DNA from: Bacteroidota bacterium
GTDB taxonomy: Bacteria; Bacteroidota; Bacteroidia; UKL13-3
DNA: 36,906 bases
Direction: 5' to 3'
Assembly: GCA_027488905.1 (NCBI GenBank)
Contig: JAIYAT010000029.1
Coordinates: 1-36,906, forward strand
Part shown: one piece after another, positions 25,671 to 34,449 of the stretch
How the letters are laid out: each line of letters begins with the position of its first letter
Position numbering within the stretch: position 1 is the first letter of the stretch
Position numbers and translations under genes: made by a program
Notes under the pieces: model-generated
Database searches by the model: none
Seen by the model: the letters and a program-made list of their open reading frames with translations, nothing else
What the model was told of the DNA's origin: nothing

Positions 25671-26987
25671 CTAACAAACTTTTATTTTACCCGTTACCGC
25701 ACTGTTAATCAATGTAGCTTTGTATTCTTTTAGCTTTTCTATTTCTTGCTCTTTCAGGGAAATTGCGGTATCTACTTTCAAATTTAAATTCTCTACATAA
25801 CTTCTTACTTCATCCATTTCATTAATTGGAGGTATTGGAACTTCAATTGAATTCAAATTTCCGATAGTAAGTTGATTAATTGTTGAAGTCAAAAACATAC
25901 CCGACAGGGCTTTGAATATTGATGAATTTAAAATACAAAAAATGTAAGGATTGATATCAGATCTAAAAACTGTTGTAAATGCCCCAAATGAATGACCTGT
26001 ATCAACCTTAGTAGCTAAAGCACATTTGCCTATTAAGTCACGGCTCCCGTTTCTAGAGCATATTAAAATATCATTTTCTCTGATTAATAATTTTTGAGGA
26101 ATTCTTGATTTTACATAAGCATTTTCTTTTTCTCCGTACTTAAACTTTCCATCGAATAAATTAGAAGATCTTAATACTAAAGTACCTTCCTCCATTCCAC
26201 ACAAATCATTTGGATTATAGGTAAGCCCAATGATTGAATTCCCTAAATGCTTCAACCGTTTAACTTCCCAACCCTCTGGTATCTCACCAATCCATTCCAC
26301 ACCGCTATCCTTCATTTTAACATTGGGGTTTAGCCCACGGGTAACGGCTTTGTGTATGAGTATTTGCCTGCGTTCTTTGAGCAGTTCTATTTGTTTTTGT
26401 TTAATGTCAATGGCTTGGTCTATCAAGGTTGTTTTGCGATTTAAAAAAATAACAATTAATGTTTGTTCTTTATAATCTGGGAAAGGAATTAGTATATCGC
26501 CAAACTTGTCAAAATACAATCTTAAACGCATGTCCATTATTCCACGAGAATGCCTTCTTAATTCCGAAATACAAGCTTCGTTTCGAAATAAATAATGAAA
26601 AAAATTACTTTCAATTTTTACTTTGGCTCTGAGAATATCATATGCAGGACTTGTCACTCCATCATAATTGGAAACACCAATAGCTCCCATCCAAGCTAAA
26701 AGTTTATTAACAACAATATCTCCTTTTTTGACAAACCAATAGCCGTCAGTAGTTGAAGCTTTATTCCCTCTTTCTTCTAATTCTCGTCTCGGTTTAACTC
26801 CAATATCAGTATAAACTGAAAGTAATTCAAAATCGTTGTTTTTAGGTGCTGGTTCAATAACTAACCGGAAAACATTTTTTACTTTTTTCAATTCCCATTG
26901 TTTAGGAATCATTCCCAACCAATTTTCGCCCGAATCTTTACATTCCGAATATTTCTCCAATTTCATTTTATTCTTTACTTTTTCCAT
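25671..26987 (-). CDS. hsdS: Type I restriction specificity subunit HsdS
   Basis: 438 residues, two half-repeats. Each begins with the pattern KDSG-x-x-W-hydrophobic-G-x-IP-x-x-W-E (KDSGENWLGMIPKQWE near 19 and KDSGVEWIGEIPEGWE near 227), continues through a target recognition domain, and ends in a conserved coiled spacer (AIDIKQKQIELLKERRQILIHKAVT, and AISLKEQEIEKLKEYKATLINSAVT). The two recognition domains differ, so a bipartite asymmetric DNA target is expected; the sequence read cannot be predicted here. The start ATG overlaps the hsdM stop as TAATG. A duplicated KDSG/IP motif of this kind could allow domain exchange by recombination. Confidence 0.95.
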   Translation of the reverse strand: MEKVKNKMKLEKYSECKDSGENWLGMIPKQWELKKVKNVFRLVIEPAPKNNDFELLSVYTDIGVKPRRELEERGNKASTTDGYWFVKKGDIVVNKLLAWMGAIGVSNYDGVTSPAYDILRAKVKIESNFFHYLFRNEACISELRRHSRGIMDMRLRLYFDKFGDILIPFPDYKEQTLIVIFLNRKTTLIDQAIDIKQKQIELLKERRQILIHKAVTRGLNPNVKMKDSGVEWIGEIPEGWEVKRLKHLGNSIIGLTYNPNDLCGMEEGTLVLRSSNLFDGKFKYGEKENAYVKSRIPQKLLIRENDILICSRNGSRDLIGKCALATKVDTGHSFGAFTTVFRSDINPYIFCILNSSIFKALSGMFLTSTINQLTIGNLNSIEVPIPPINEMDEVRSYVENLNLKVDTAISLKEQEIEKLKEYKATLINSAVTGKIKVC

Positions 26988-29353
26988 TAAGCCAAATTTA
27001 AAATTTCACGAATTAAACCATCGCTCAATTCTTCTAGTTTCAAAATATCGTTGCTTACTTCTTCAATGGCACGTAAAGGTTTATGGCGGTAGAAATATTT
27101 ATTGAAACTTATCTCGTAACCAATTTTGGTGGCATCTAAGTTTATCCAGGCTTCGGCTACATGGGGTTTTACTTCTCGCAAAAAGTAGGTGTAAACATTT
27201 TCTTTGAGTGGCACATTTTCGGTATCACGCAAATCGCTTTCGGTTTCGTATTCAAGATATTCGCCTTTTTTGTTAGTAGCAAAATAACCGTAGTCAGCCA
27301 GTTCGGTTTCTTTACAATCCAAATGCTCCAGTAAATGCTCCAATTTATCGCCTGTTATTTTGGTAGTACCCTTTACTACTTTTTCGGCAGTAGCATCATA
27401 CCAACTTACTGCATTTAAAATGGCATTTTTTTCAGAAGCAGAAATTTTTGATTTTTTTGCTTTTAATACTACATCCACTTTTTCTTTGAATACATTAAAG
27501 TCGTTGTATTCATCTGTGCCAATAGCTTCCATCAATTCGGAAGCAGTGTTGAGCAACTCCAATTGTTTAGTCCAAAGGGCTTCGCTTACCAATGTTTTGC
27601 TTTGCTTCGCATTGAGGTTCAACTCATTTTTTTCGCACCATTCCGTAATTTCTTTTTCGTGTTTAGCAATGTCCGTGTAAACCTTTTCTCCAAAAGTTTC
27701 ATACGCCCAAGCCATTGGTTCACGTAAAGATTTATCAAAACGTAATTCAGCTATACGTTCAGATGTAAATTGAGCTTTCAATCGTTTTGGTCGTTCAATG
27801 GTAACTTTGTAATAACCAAAATCAGTATTGTCAAAAAGTTTTGAAGCGATTCCTTGTTCCTCTGTAGTTTCGGTATTAATAACTCGGTTAACAGCTTGCG
27901 TATTTTCATACACCGAAACTATTTCACGAATATGTTCAGGTGCAAATTCACAGTTTTTGTTGCCTAAGTTCTTACGCAGTTTACGGAACAATAAACCTGC
28001 ATCTATTAATTGCACTTTGCCTTTGCGGTTTGCTGCTTTGTTGTTGCTCAATATCCAGATATAGGTAGTAATGCCCGTATTGTAAAACAAATTGTTGGGC
28101 ATTTGCACAATGGCTTCTAGCCAATCGTTTTCAATAATATACCTGCGAATATTGCTTTCGCCACCTCCAGCATCACCAGTAAACAAACTACTACCATTGT
28201 GCACCGAAGCAATGCGAGAACCCAAAGGACTTTGGGTTAATGGTTTCATTTTATTCACCATTTCCATCAGGAACAGCAATTGGCCATCAGATGAACGAGG
28301 CGTTGCATCCGCATCTTCCTCAATACCCCAATAGTTTTTCAGTTTAATTTGAAAACGAGGGTCAATAATATCTTTGCCATCTTTAATAAACTTTTGCTCA
28401 CTTGCCCACGATTTACCATAAGGCGGATTGGAAAGCATAAAGTCAAAAGTTGTTCCTGCAAACTCATCGGTAGAAAGTGTTGAGCCAACCTTGATATTTT
28501 CTGGGTTATTACCCTTAATCATCATATCTGATTTGCAAATAGCATAGGTTTCATCATTGATTTCTTTACCATACAAATACACATCGCCTTTTGCTTTTAT
28601 TTCGCCTTCTTCATCCTTCACAAAATTTTGAGATTCGGTGAGCATACCACCACTGCCACATGCAGGGTCGTAAATGGTCATTACAGGAGGAAGTTTACTT
28701 TTAACTGGCTCAAAAATAATGTGGGTCATTAACTCAATAACTTCACGTGGTGTAAAGTGCTCTCCAGCTTCTTCATTATTATCCTCGTTAAATTTTCTAA
28801 TCAATTCCTCAAACACATAGCCCATTCCCAAATTTGTCAAAGGTGGTAGCTTACGCCCATCAGGGTCGTTTTTTTCAAATGGTGTAAGATTGATATAGGG
28901 CGAAGTGAATTTCTCTAGTACATTCAACAAAACATCTTTCGATGCCATGTGTCTAACCTGACTTTTGAGTTTAAACTTTTCAATAATCTCTTTTACGTTT
29001 CCGCTGAAGCCGTTCAAGTAATCTTCAAAATTTGCCTGAAGTATTTGTTGGTTATTGGTAGCAGTGTCGTGTAAGCGTTGTAAGGTCCACTCGCTAGTAT
29101 TGTAAAACACATAACCACTGGCTTGTCTTAAACCGTTTTCGTCCAACAAGGTAAACTTGGCCTCCTCGCGTTGAAAAACCAATTCTTCCAATACGGCTGC
29201 CTTTGTAGGTTCAAGCAAAGCATCCAACCTGCGAAGCACCACCATAGGTAAAATTACATCACGGTATTTTCCTCTCACATAAACATCACGCAAACAATCG
29301 TCTGCTATTGACCAAATGAAGGATATTGATTTATTGTGTACTGCTTGATTCAT
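26987..29353 (-). CDS. hsdM: Type I restriction-modification methylase subunit HsdM
   Basis: 788 residues, longer than the usual 500 or so. The N-terminal helical HsdM domain (1-160) is followed by the Rossmann methylase. Motif I for S-adenosylmethionine is DPACGSGGML (229-238), the FTPREV segment sits at 200-205, and the catalytic motif IV is NPPY (309-312), for adenine N6 methylation. After about 500 there is an additional 280-residue C-terminal extension, mostly helical, with a part similar to LREPMAWAYETFGEK...HVAEAWIN that long HsdM proteins carry. It lies 12 bp downstream of the receiver-domain gene. With HsdS it forms the modification enzyme and, with HsdR, the restriction complex. Confidence 0.95.
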   Translation of the reverse strand: MNQAVHNKSISFIWSIADDCLRDVYVRGKYRDVILPMVVLRRLDALLEPTKAAVLEELVFQREEAKFTLLDENGLRQASGYVFYNTSEWTLQRLHDTATNNQQILQANFEDYLNGFSGNVKEIIEKFKLKSQVRHMASKDVLLNVLEKFTSPYINLTPFEKNDPDGRKLPPLTNLGMGYVFEELIRKFNEDNNEEAGEHFTPREVIELMTHIIFEPVKSKLPPVMTIYDPACGSGGMLTESQNFVKDEEGEIKAKGDVYLYGKEINDETYAICKSDMMIKGNNPENIKVGSTLSTDEFAGTTFDFMLSNPPYGKSWASEQKFIKDGKDIIDPRFQIKLKNYWGIEEDADATPRSSDGQLLFLMEMVNKMKPLTQSPLGSRIASVHNGSSLFTGDAGGGESNIRRYIIENDWLEAIVQMPNNLFYNTGITTYIWILSNNKAANRKGKVQLIDAGLLFRKLRKNLGNKNCEFAPEHIREIVSVYENTQAVNRVINTETTEEQGIASKLFDNTDFGYYKVTIERPKRLKAQFTSERIAELRFDKSLREPMAWAYETFGEKVYTDIAKHEKEITEWCEKNELNLNAKQSKTLVSEALWTKQLELLNTASELMEAIGTDEYNDFNVFKEKVDVVLKAKKSKISASEKNAILNAVSWYDATAEKVVKGTTKITGDKLEHLLEHLDCKETELADYGYFATNKKGEYLEYETESDLRDTENVPLKENVYTYFLREVKPHVAEAWINLDATKIGYEISFNKYFYRHKPLRAIEEVSNDILKLEELSDGLIREILNLA

Positions 29354-29365
29354 AATATTATCTAA

Positions 29366-30523
29366 TTAAATTTTCTCTGTTTGCACTGCACTTTTGGGAT
29401 ATTGATGCATTGTTTTTTCGTTGGTATTATTAGCAACTTTTAAAATTCTTATAGTGTCACCTATTTTAAATCCGTTTTTATTAAATTGTGTGTAATTAAT
29501 TATTATTTCGCCACAGTGATAATTTTTACTTCTATCTTGTTCGATAGTTCCTGTAATTGCAATTGAAGAACTACTTGTGTCTACAAGCATATATTTAGTC
29601 TTATTGAATACTATATCGGTATTGGCATCTATAAAGTCTTTAAACCAAAGCAATACATCCAATAATTGGTAGGTTACACTCATTAAAAGGTAAGGAGTAT
29701 TTACTTGAGATATAAAGCTATCTAATTCGGAGCGGTGTGAAGCAGGTTGACAAACTGCCAATATACAGCGAACATGATCGGAAACAACTTTTGGAAAAAC
29801 AGGAGTATCTAATTTATATCCTTTCTCAACAATACCTGAAAGAAACTTGCTTGATTCATTTAATGCAACTGATGGTTTTACAAACACATCGGGCATTAAT
29901 CCGTATTTATTACTTGCCATAAACAAATCATCCATTATTTTTCTTAATGGATTGAAATAAAGATTAGGATCTGTAAAGGCTTTTTCGGAATTTTCTTTTT
30001 TTAATATTGAGAGTAAATCGTGGTAGGCATGTTCACCAATATACTTTTCTGTGCAGACTTCAAAAACTCGATGGTACTTATGGCGAATTTGCGTATCTGG
30101 CTGTTGGTCGGCTTCCTTTTTAATATCCATCCATAACTGTTCAATATCTGCATCAAAGTTCTTATTATAAACTTTGTTTCCTTTGTATTCAGCCGCAATA
30201 GGGTTTGATGAGTTTAGGAAATCTGGCTGACCAGAAAAAATAAACCAGGGGATTTTCTTGATACCTTCTCTTTTGTCCAGAAATCTTGCCACGTTAAATA
30301 ATGCAGCATCATTCACAGCATCACCGGTTGCGCTGGCATTTTTATAGAACTTACCATCCACTATTACGGCATCATAAGAAATTAGGTTTGATTCCAGTTC
30401 TGCAATACCCTCTTCTGCATTGGTATAACCTATTAGTTTTATTCCTTTCTGATTCGCATCGTCCTTGAGAGATTCAAAAGATTCATGCTCATCGTCAAAC
30501 CAAAGTACCTTATATTCATTCAT
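29366..30523 (-). CDS. Receiver-domain (CheY-like) protein with unknown C-terminal domain
   Basis: 385 residues from the ATG at 30523; an ATG at 30532 adds three residues. Residues 1-135 form a receiver domain with the full site: D10-D11-E12 (LWFDDE), phospho-acceptor D56 (AVIVDGKF), switch S97 (WFIFSG) and K121 (VYNKNF). The insert around 57-70 is longer than in CheY. Residues from about 140 are not a recognised DNA-binding output domain. They are helical with SDHVRCILAVCQPASHR and a C-terminal beta part (GTIEQDRSKNYHCGEIIINY). The gene overlaps the stop of the methylase-kinase gene (ATGAATGA), so the two are translationally coupled, and it precedes hsdM by 12 bp. It is the natural phosphorylation partner of the kinase domain next door. 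What the C-terminal domain does is unknown. Confidence 0.8.
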   Translation of the reverse strand: MNEYKVLWFDDEHESFESLKDDANQKGIKLIGYTNAEEGIAELESNLISYDAVIVDGKFYKNASATGDAVNDAALFNVARFLDKREGIKKIPWFIFSGQPDFLNSSNPIAAEYKGNKVYNKNFDADIEQLWMDIKKEADQQPDTQIRHKYHRVFEVCTEKYIGEHAYHDLLSILKKENSEKAFTDPNLYFNPLRKIMDDLFMASNKYGLMPDVFVKPSVALNESSKFLSGIVEKGYKLDTPVFPKVVSDHVRCILAVCQPASHRSELDSFISQVNTPYLLMSVTYQLLDVLLWFKDFIDANTDIVFNKTKYMLVDTSSSSIAITGTIEQDRSKNYHCGEIIINYTQFNKNGFKIGDTIRILKVANNTNEKTMHQYPKSAVQTEKI

Positions 30524-33152
30524 ACTTTTCATAGTTTAATACTGGCAAATTGATTTCAAAACTAGTTGACCAAATTCCTCCGATTCCTTGTGGACCTTGT
30601 TCATCATCAATCTCAAGGGTGCCATTATGTTTATGAATAATCTGATTAATTAACCAACCACCGTAGCCATTACCAGCTTTAGGTCCAGCCTTACTACCTT
30701 TTCGAACGAACATTTCTTGTGTAAAATCTTCAGGAAGTCTTTTACCATTATTAGAAATGCTGAAGATAAACCTTGGTTCATCCATATTGTTTCCAAAGCA
30801 ATCTATACTAATTAAGTTGTTTTCTCTAAAGTCAGATTCAAAGGCATGTTCAATGGCATTCTCGATAATATTATTAAACATATCCTTTAATAGATTTTTG
30901 TTACCATTAATATATACTCTAACCTCATTACCTTCTGCATCTACAAAGTCATTCTTGGCAGGCGTAAAGGTAATTTCAAAATTACGATTTGGGTTGCTAA
31001 TGATTTCATTTACCAATTCTGAAATGAATGGAATAATCTCAATGGATTCCATGATAGCGCTTTGTATATATGAATCACCTAAGGTGTTTCTTTGCGTGTC
31101 TAAAGAGACTTTTTCAATATCTCGTTCCATTGAGTGCAATAAATTTGCGAGTGTCAATTGAGATCTATTGTTCTCTTTCATATCAAGTATTTCAGGATGA
31201 GTTAGTTTTATCTGACTTTCAAAAATGTGTTTCAATTTTTTAAAAGAACCTCTTAGATTGGCCAGGTTACCTGCAATGGAATGACGTAAGAAGTTATTTT
31301 GTTCAGTAACGTCATTAAAAACTATCTGGTTCTCTTCCTTTACCTTGCTTTCACTTAATCTTATATCAGTGTATACTTCATTAATTCCGGCAATTTTTGC
31401 CCTTTGTTCATTCATGGAAGGTAATTTTATAAGAACCTTCATCAAATCATGCTTTCGTATAAAAGGAATTACAGATCCACTTATACGAATAGAATTAAGT
31501 TGTTCAATTACATAATCAGCATGCAGTTCATTGATTAAATAAGCGATTTCAACTCGAGATTCATCTACCTTGAAAGATACAACATCTTGATTTCTATAGA
31601 TTTTTTCACCTTTGAAATTGAAAAACGTAGGTTTTAAGGTTTGCCAGCGAAGAGTTAGCAACAAACAAGATTCGGTTACCTGAAATGCGACTGGTCTTTT
31701 AAGTTCTGATTCCTCAAGTCTGGAGGATTCAAGTATGTAATCAACTTTATCGTTCTTTAAATCTCGTATCTGAACAAATTTACCTCTTGTATCTATGTTA
31801 TCCTTTTTTACTTCAATTAACTTGATAATATCACCAAGCTTTACCAGCTTTTCATTTTCCAAAAAATCAATTGGTTTCTGGAAATACTTAGGAACATGGA
31901 TATCATAATTTGATTCCTTTAATTCCTTTAATTCTACAGTTCGTTCAATATCCTCTTTCTTTAGTTTTTTATAAGAAGAATGATATTCAGCAGCTGGCTC
32001 AGATACAATGTTAGGGTCTGAATCAACAAAAATCTCCTTTTCATGTTGATGGACCAGGGCAGATAACTTTAGGTCATTTAAAACTTTTCTTTTCGAACCA
32101 TCAGATTCAACAAAGGAATCGGCTTTAATAAAGCGTACCAAGCCGGGCCTTTCTTTTTTTTTATTGAGGAAAAGCACAATGATTGGAATTCCTGTATGAG
32201 GAAGAATACCTCCGGGTAATGAAATAATAGTATCAATTAAATCCTGATCTACTAAAGATTTTCGCAAATTATGCTCTTGATACATTTGGCTATTCAAGAA
32301 GCTTGTTGGCAGCAGCGTTACTAGTTTTCCGGATTGATTTAGTGATTGCAGGCCTTTTGATATAATAAACTGCTCAACGGTTTTAAACTGGGAGTTAGGT
32401 ATTCCTGATAGATTTCCTATCCTCATTCTAAAAGGAGGATTAGATACAATGAAGTCGAACTTTTCAGCCTCTTTTGGCCAATTCACCAATGAATCATCAC
32501 AAACATAATTTACACTGTCCTTTTTTCCATAAGCCAATAATCTTAAGGCGCCAATAACCCAAGTTTTTGGATGAATCTCCTGCCCAAAATATACCTGCTG
32601 TGAATCCAAAGAAATGCCAAAAGAAGCCAATCCGGCAAAGGGATTAAATATGGTTGCATCCTTTTTCAGATTTGGCAAAGCAAGCATCAATCTGGTTAAT
32701 TCAATGGGTTGAATAAATTCTCCAAATGGCCTTTTATACGCTTTTAAGTATTGATATAATATTTTATCAAAGACAATGGCAAAATTTTGCGTTAAGATTT
32801 CTTTATCAATTACATTTAACCCAAACAGTTTAAATGAAATCTGCTGCAGGAGGCTATTTTCAAGTTTAAAAATTTTATCCTCTAAAACGGAGAAAATTTT
32901 TGGGTAAGTAAGTGGAATACTATCCAGCTTACTATTATCCATTATTTTTTTGCAAAAAGCATCAAAAGTTTCTCTGTCTTTAAGATCATTTTGTTTTAGT
33001 AATCCATCTTTTTGCAGTGATAGTAATAACATACCTACAGATAAAAGATCTTCAGTAGAACTAATCTCTTCAGAACTTCTAAAAACATCTAAATAACTGT
33101 AAATGTTAAATACTAAAAAATCTATCTGATTGTGATAATTAACCTCTCTCAT
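30516..33152 (-). CDS. DNA adenine methyltransferase fused to a specificity-type domain and a histidine kinase
   Basis: 878 residues with three parts. (1) An N6-adenine methylase: helical N-terminus, motif I IFNPFAGLASFG (168-179), acidic YFGQE (188-192), catalytic NPPF (238-241). (2) A single type I S-like target recognition half (about 432-600), ending with the typical SGSVIPFIRKHDLMKVLIKLPSMNEQRAKI pattern (557-587). (3) A histidine-kinase module: a possible phospho-His H624 in FLRHSIAGNLANLRG, N box FNNIIENAIEHAF (759-771), a weak G1 box (SNNGKRLP, 800-807), and G2 GNGYGGWLINQIIHKHNG (827-844). No nuclease domain. The layout recalls a type IIG methylase-specificity chain in which a kinase has replaced the nuclease. 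Its gene overlaps the receiver gene downstream and follows the WYL regulator by 58 bp. The domain calls are firm; kinase activity is inferred, because G1 is degenerate. Confidence 0.88.
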   Translation of the reverse strand: MREVNYHNQIDFLVFNIYSYLDVFRSSEEISSTEDLLSVGMLLLSLQKDGLLKQNDLKDRETFDAFCKKIMDNSKLDSIPLTYPKIFSVLEDKIFKLENSLLQQISFKLFGLNVIDKEILTQNFAIVFDKILYQYLKAYKRPFGEFIQPIELTRLMLALPNLKKDATIFNPFAGLASFGISLDSQQVYFGQEIHPKTWVIGALRLLAYGKKDSVNYVCDDSLVNWPKEAEKFDFIVSNPPFRMRIGNLSGIPNSQFKTVEQFIISKGLQSLNQSGKLVTLLPTSFLNSQMYQEHNLRKSLVDQDLIDTIISLPGGILPHTGIPIIVLFLNKKKERPGLVRFIKADSFVESDGSKRKVLNDLKLSALVHQHEKEIFVDSDPNIVSEPAAEYHSSYKKLKKEDIERTVELKELKESNYDIHVPKYFQKPIDFLENEKLVKLGDIIKLIEVKKDNIDTRGKFVQIRDLKNDKVDYILESSRLEESELKRPVAFQVTESCLLLTLRWQTLKPTFFNFKGEKIYRNQDVVSFKVDESRVEIAYLINELHADYVIEQLNSIRISGSVIPFIRKHDLMKVLIKLPSMNEQRAKIAGINEVYTDIRLSESKVKEENQIVFNDVTEQNNFLRHSIAGNLANLRGSFKKLKHIFESQIKLTHPEILDMKENNRSQLTLANLLHSMERDIEKVSLDTQRNTLGDSYIQSAIMESIEIIPFISELVNEIISNPNRNFEITFTPAKNDFVDAEGNEVRVYINGNKNLLKDMFNNIIENAIEHAFESDFRENNLISIDCFGNNMDEPRFIFSISNNGKRLPEDFTQEMFVRKGSKAGPKAGNGYGGWLINQIIHKHNGTLEIDDEQGPQGIGGIWSTSFEINLPVLNYEKYE

Positions 33153-33210
33153 AGCATATCATTTAATGTTCAACAAAGGTTATATCTTATTGTGCAGTGT
33201 AAGTGCATAG

Positions 33211-34239
33211 TTAAAAATACTTTTTATATATGGAATTAGAAATATGTTTAATCGATTGTCTAAGCGAGTCGGGCTCCACTAATTCAAGTTGATCCATATA
33301 GGAAAACAACAATGCTAGCAGTTCATGATTAACCTGCATATTGAGTTCAATAATAACTTCTGTTTCTGTTTTATTTTTTACTTTTTGGGAACCATGTAAT
33401 GGTTTACTCTCGATATATGGCCAAATTTCTTTATTTACTTTTATTAAAAGCGTTTCTATTTGAGCATCTTTCTTAACAGTTACACCTACTACATCCTCAA
33501 AATATTCATCGAAGTTTATCGCCTCATTTTTATAAAACTTCACTTTTGAATCCTCAAACTCAATTATTCTGTCAAGTGCAAAGTTTGTGATAGTTTTAAA
33601 TTCATTATTAAGTCCGAATAGAAACCACCTATTATTATATTGTTTTAAGTACCAAGGATGTAAAACAACTTGTGAAGGCTTACTTTGCTTAAATCCCTGA
33701 TAACGAATTTGAAGAGCTACTTCATTTTGAATCGCGTTAAACAACCCAGTGAAGTGGCTTAATCCTTTTAGGTAAGGGTTCTGTTCAAACCCAACTGTCG
33801 ATTGGACATTCCCTTTTAACTTAAATGTATCTTCAAGCCTTACTTGCATTTCTTCTATCCATTCAAATTGAGGCATTCCTTTGAATCGAGTTAAAATATT
33901 CAAGGTCTCTTTTAGTTGTTCCGCCTCAGCTTGATTTATTCCTTGGCTTTTGATTGAAAATGATTTATCAGAATATCTATAATAAACTCTCTTTCCATCC
34001 TTTATACGTTCAAGTGGAATAGACCAACCTTGTTCACTTTCCATAAAGGTTATATCGTCAAAAATTTGTCTACGTTTAACACCGTCCTTTATTCCACCAA
34101 ATTCATAGATGGCTTCGTTGCAAGCCTCAATTAAGTCTTCGATATAACATTTCCTCTGATAGTTACTAAAGCATCTGTCAAGAGCATGGTATCGTATGGT
34201 AGCGTGTTTGTTGGTAGCCACTTTAGTTCTTTTTTTCAA
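33211..34239 (-). CDS. WYL-domain transcriptional regulator
   Basis: 342 residues. The N-terminal third is a winged-helix region (IRYHALDRCFSNYQRKCYIEDLIEACNEA, then KRRQIFDDITFMES). The WYL domain contains the literal W196-Y197-L198 (LHPWYLKQYNNRWFLFGLN) and the conserved LDRI at 222-225. A WCX-like C-terminal domain follows (IWPYIESKPLHGSQKV ... LALLFSYMDQLELVEP). WYL proteins bind ligands, probably nucleic acid or nucleotides, and often repress defence operons. As a leading gene of this operon it probably controls the downstream cassette. The 58-bp gap to the methylase-kinase gene could contain an internal promoter, but no clear match was found. Confidence 0.9.
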   Translation of the reverse strand: MKKRTKVATNKHATIRYHALDRCFSNYQRKCYIEDLIEACNEAIYEFGGIKDGVKRRQIFDDITFMESEQGWSIPLERIKDGKRVYYRYSDKSFSIKSQGINQAEAEQLKETLNILTRFKGMPQFEWIEEMQVRLEDTFKLKGNVQSTVGFEQNPYLKGLSHFTGLFNAIQNEVALQIRYQGFKQSKPSQVVLHPWYLKQYNNRWFLFGLNNEFKTITNFALDRIIEFEDSKVKFYKNEAINFDEYFEDVVGVTVKKDAQIETLLIKVNKEIWPYIESKPLHGSQKVKNKTETEVIIELNMQVNHELLALLFSYMDQLELVEPDSLRQSIKHISNSIYKKYF

Positions 34240-34290
34240 TTAAACATGAAAATAGGATAAGTCATAAGGTTGAATTTTAAAACCATGGTA

Positions 34291-34449
34291 TCATTCTCCT
34301 ATTTCTTTCTGCAATACTTCCAGTTGATTTAAAAGTTCTATTTCCTTATCTCGCAGACTGGAGGCAAGTTCATACGATTGTGCGGTAACGGCTTTCTGCT
34401 TCTTTTCTTGAATGAGTTTGAGCTGCTCGCTTAATGTTTCTTTATTCAT
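34291..34449 (-). CDS. Small UVR-motif protein (52 residues)
   Basis: An ATG at 34449 opens a 52-codon frame ending in TGA at 34291-34293. The product (start MNKETLSEQLKLIQEKKQKA) is a helical hairpin with KKQKAVTAQSYELASSLRDKE (17-37). This fits the UVR motif of UvrB, UvrC and ClpC: basic start, A-x3-x-(Y/F)-E-x-A-x-x-L-R-D-x-E. Such motifs are protein-protein contact helices. It stands 51 bp upstream of the WYL gene on the same strand and may be the first gene of the defence operon. A weak AAGG precedes the start. Role unknown; partner binding is likely. Confidence 0.7.
   Translation of the reverse strand: MNKETLSEQLKLIQEKKQKAVTAQSYELASSLRDKEIELLNQLEVLQKEIGE

Noticed and set aside
30757-31161. 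Plus-strand frame of 134 codons
   Set aside because: Antisense to the HATPase part of the methylase-kinase gene; serine/leucine-rich shadow composition.
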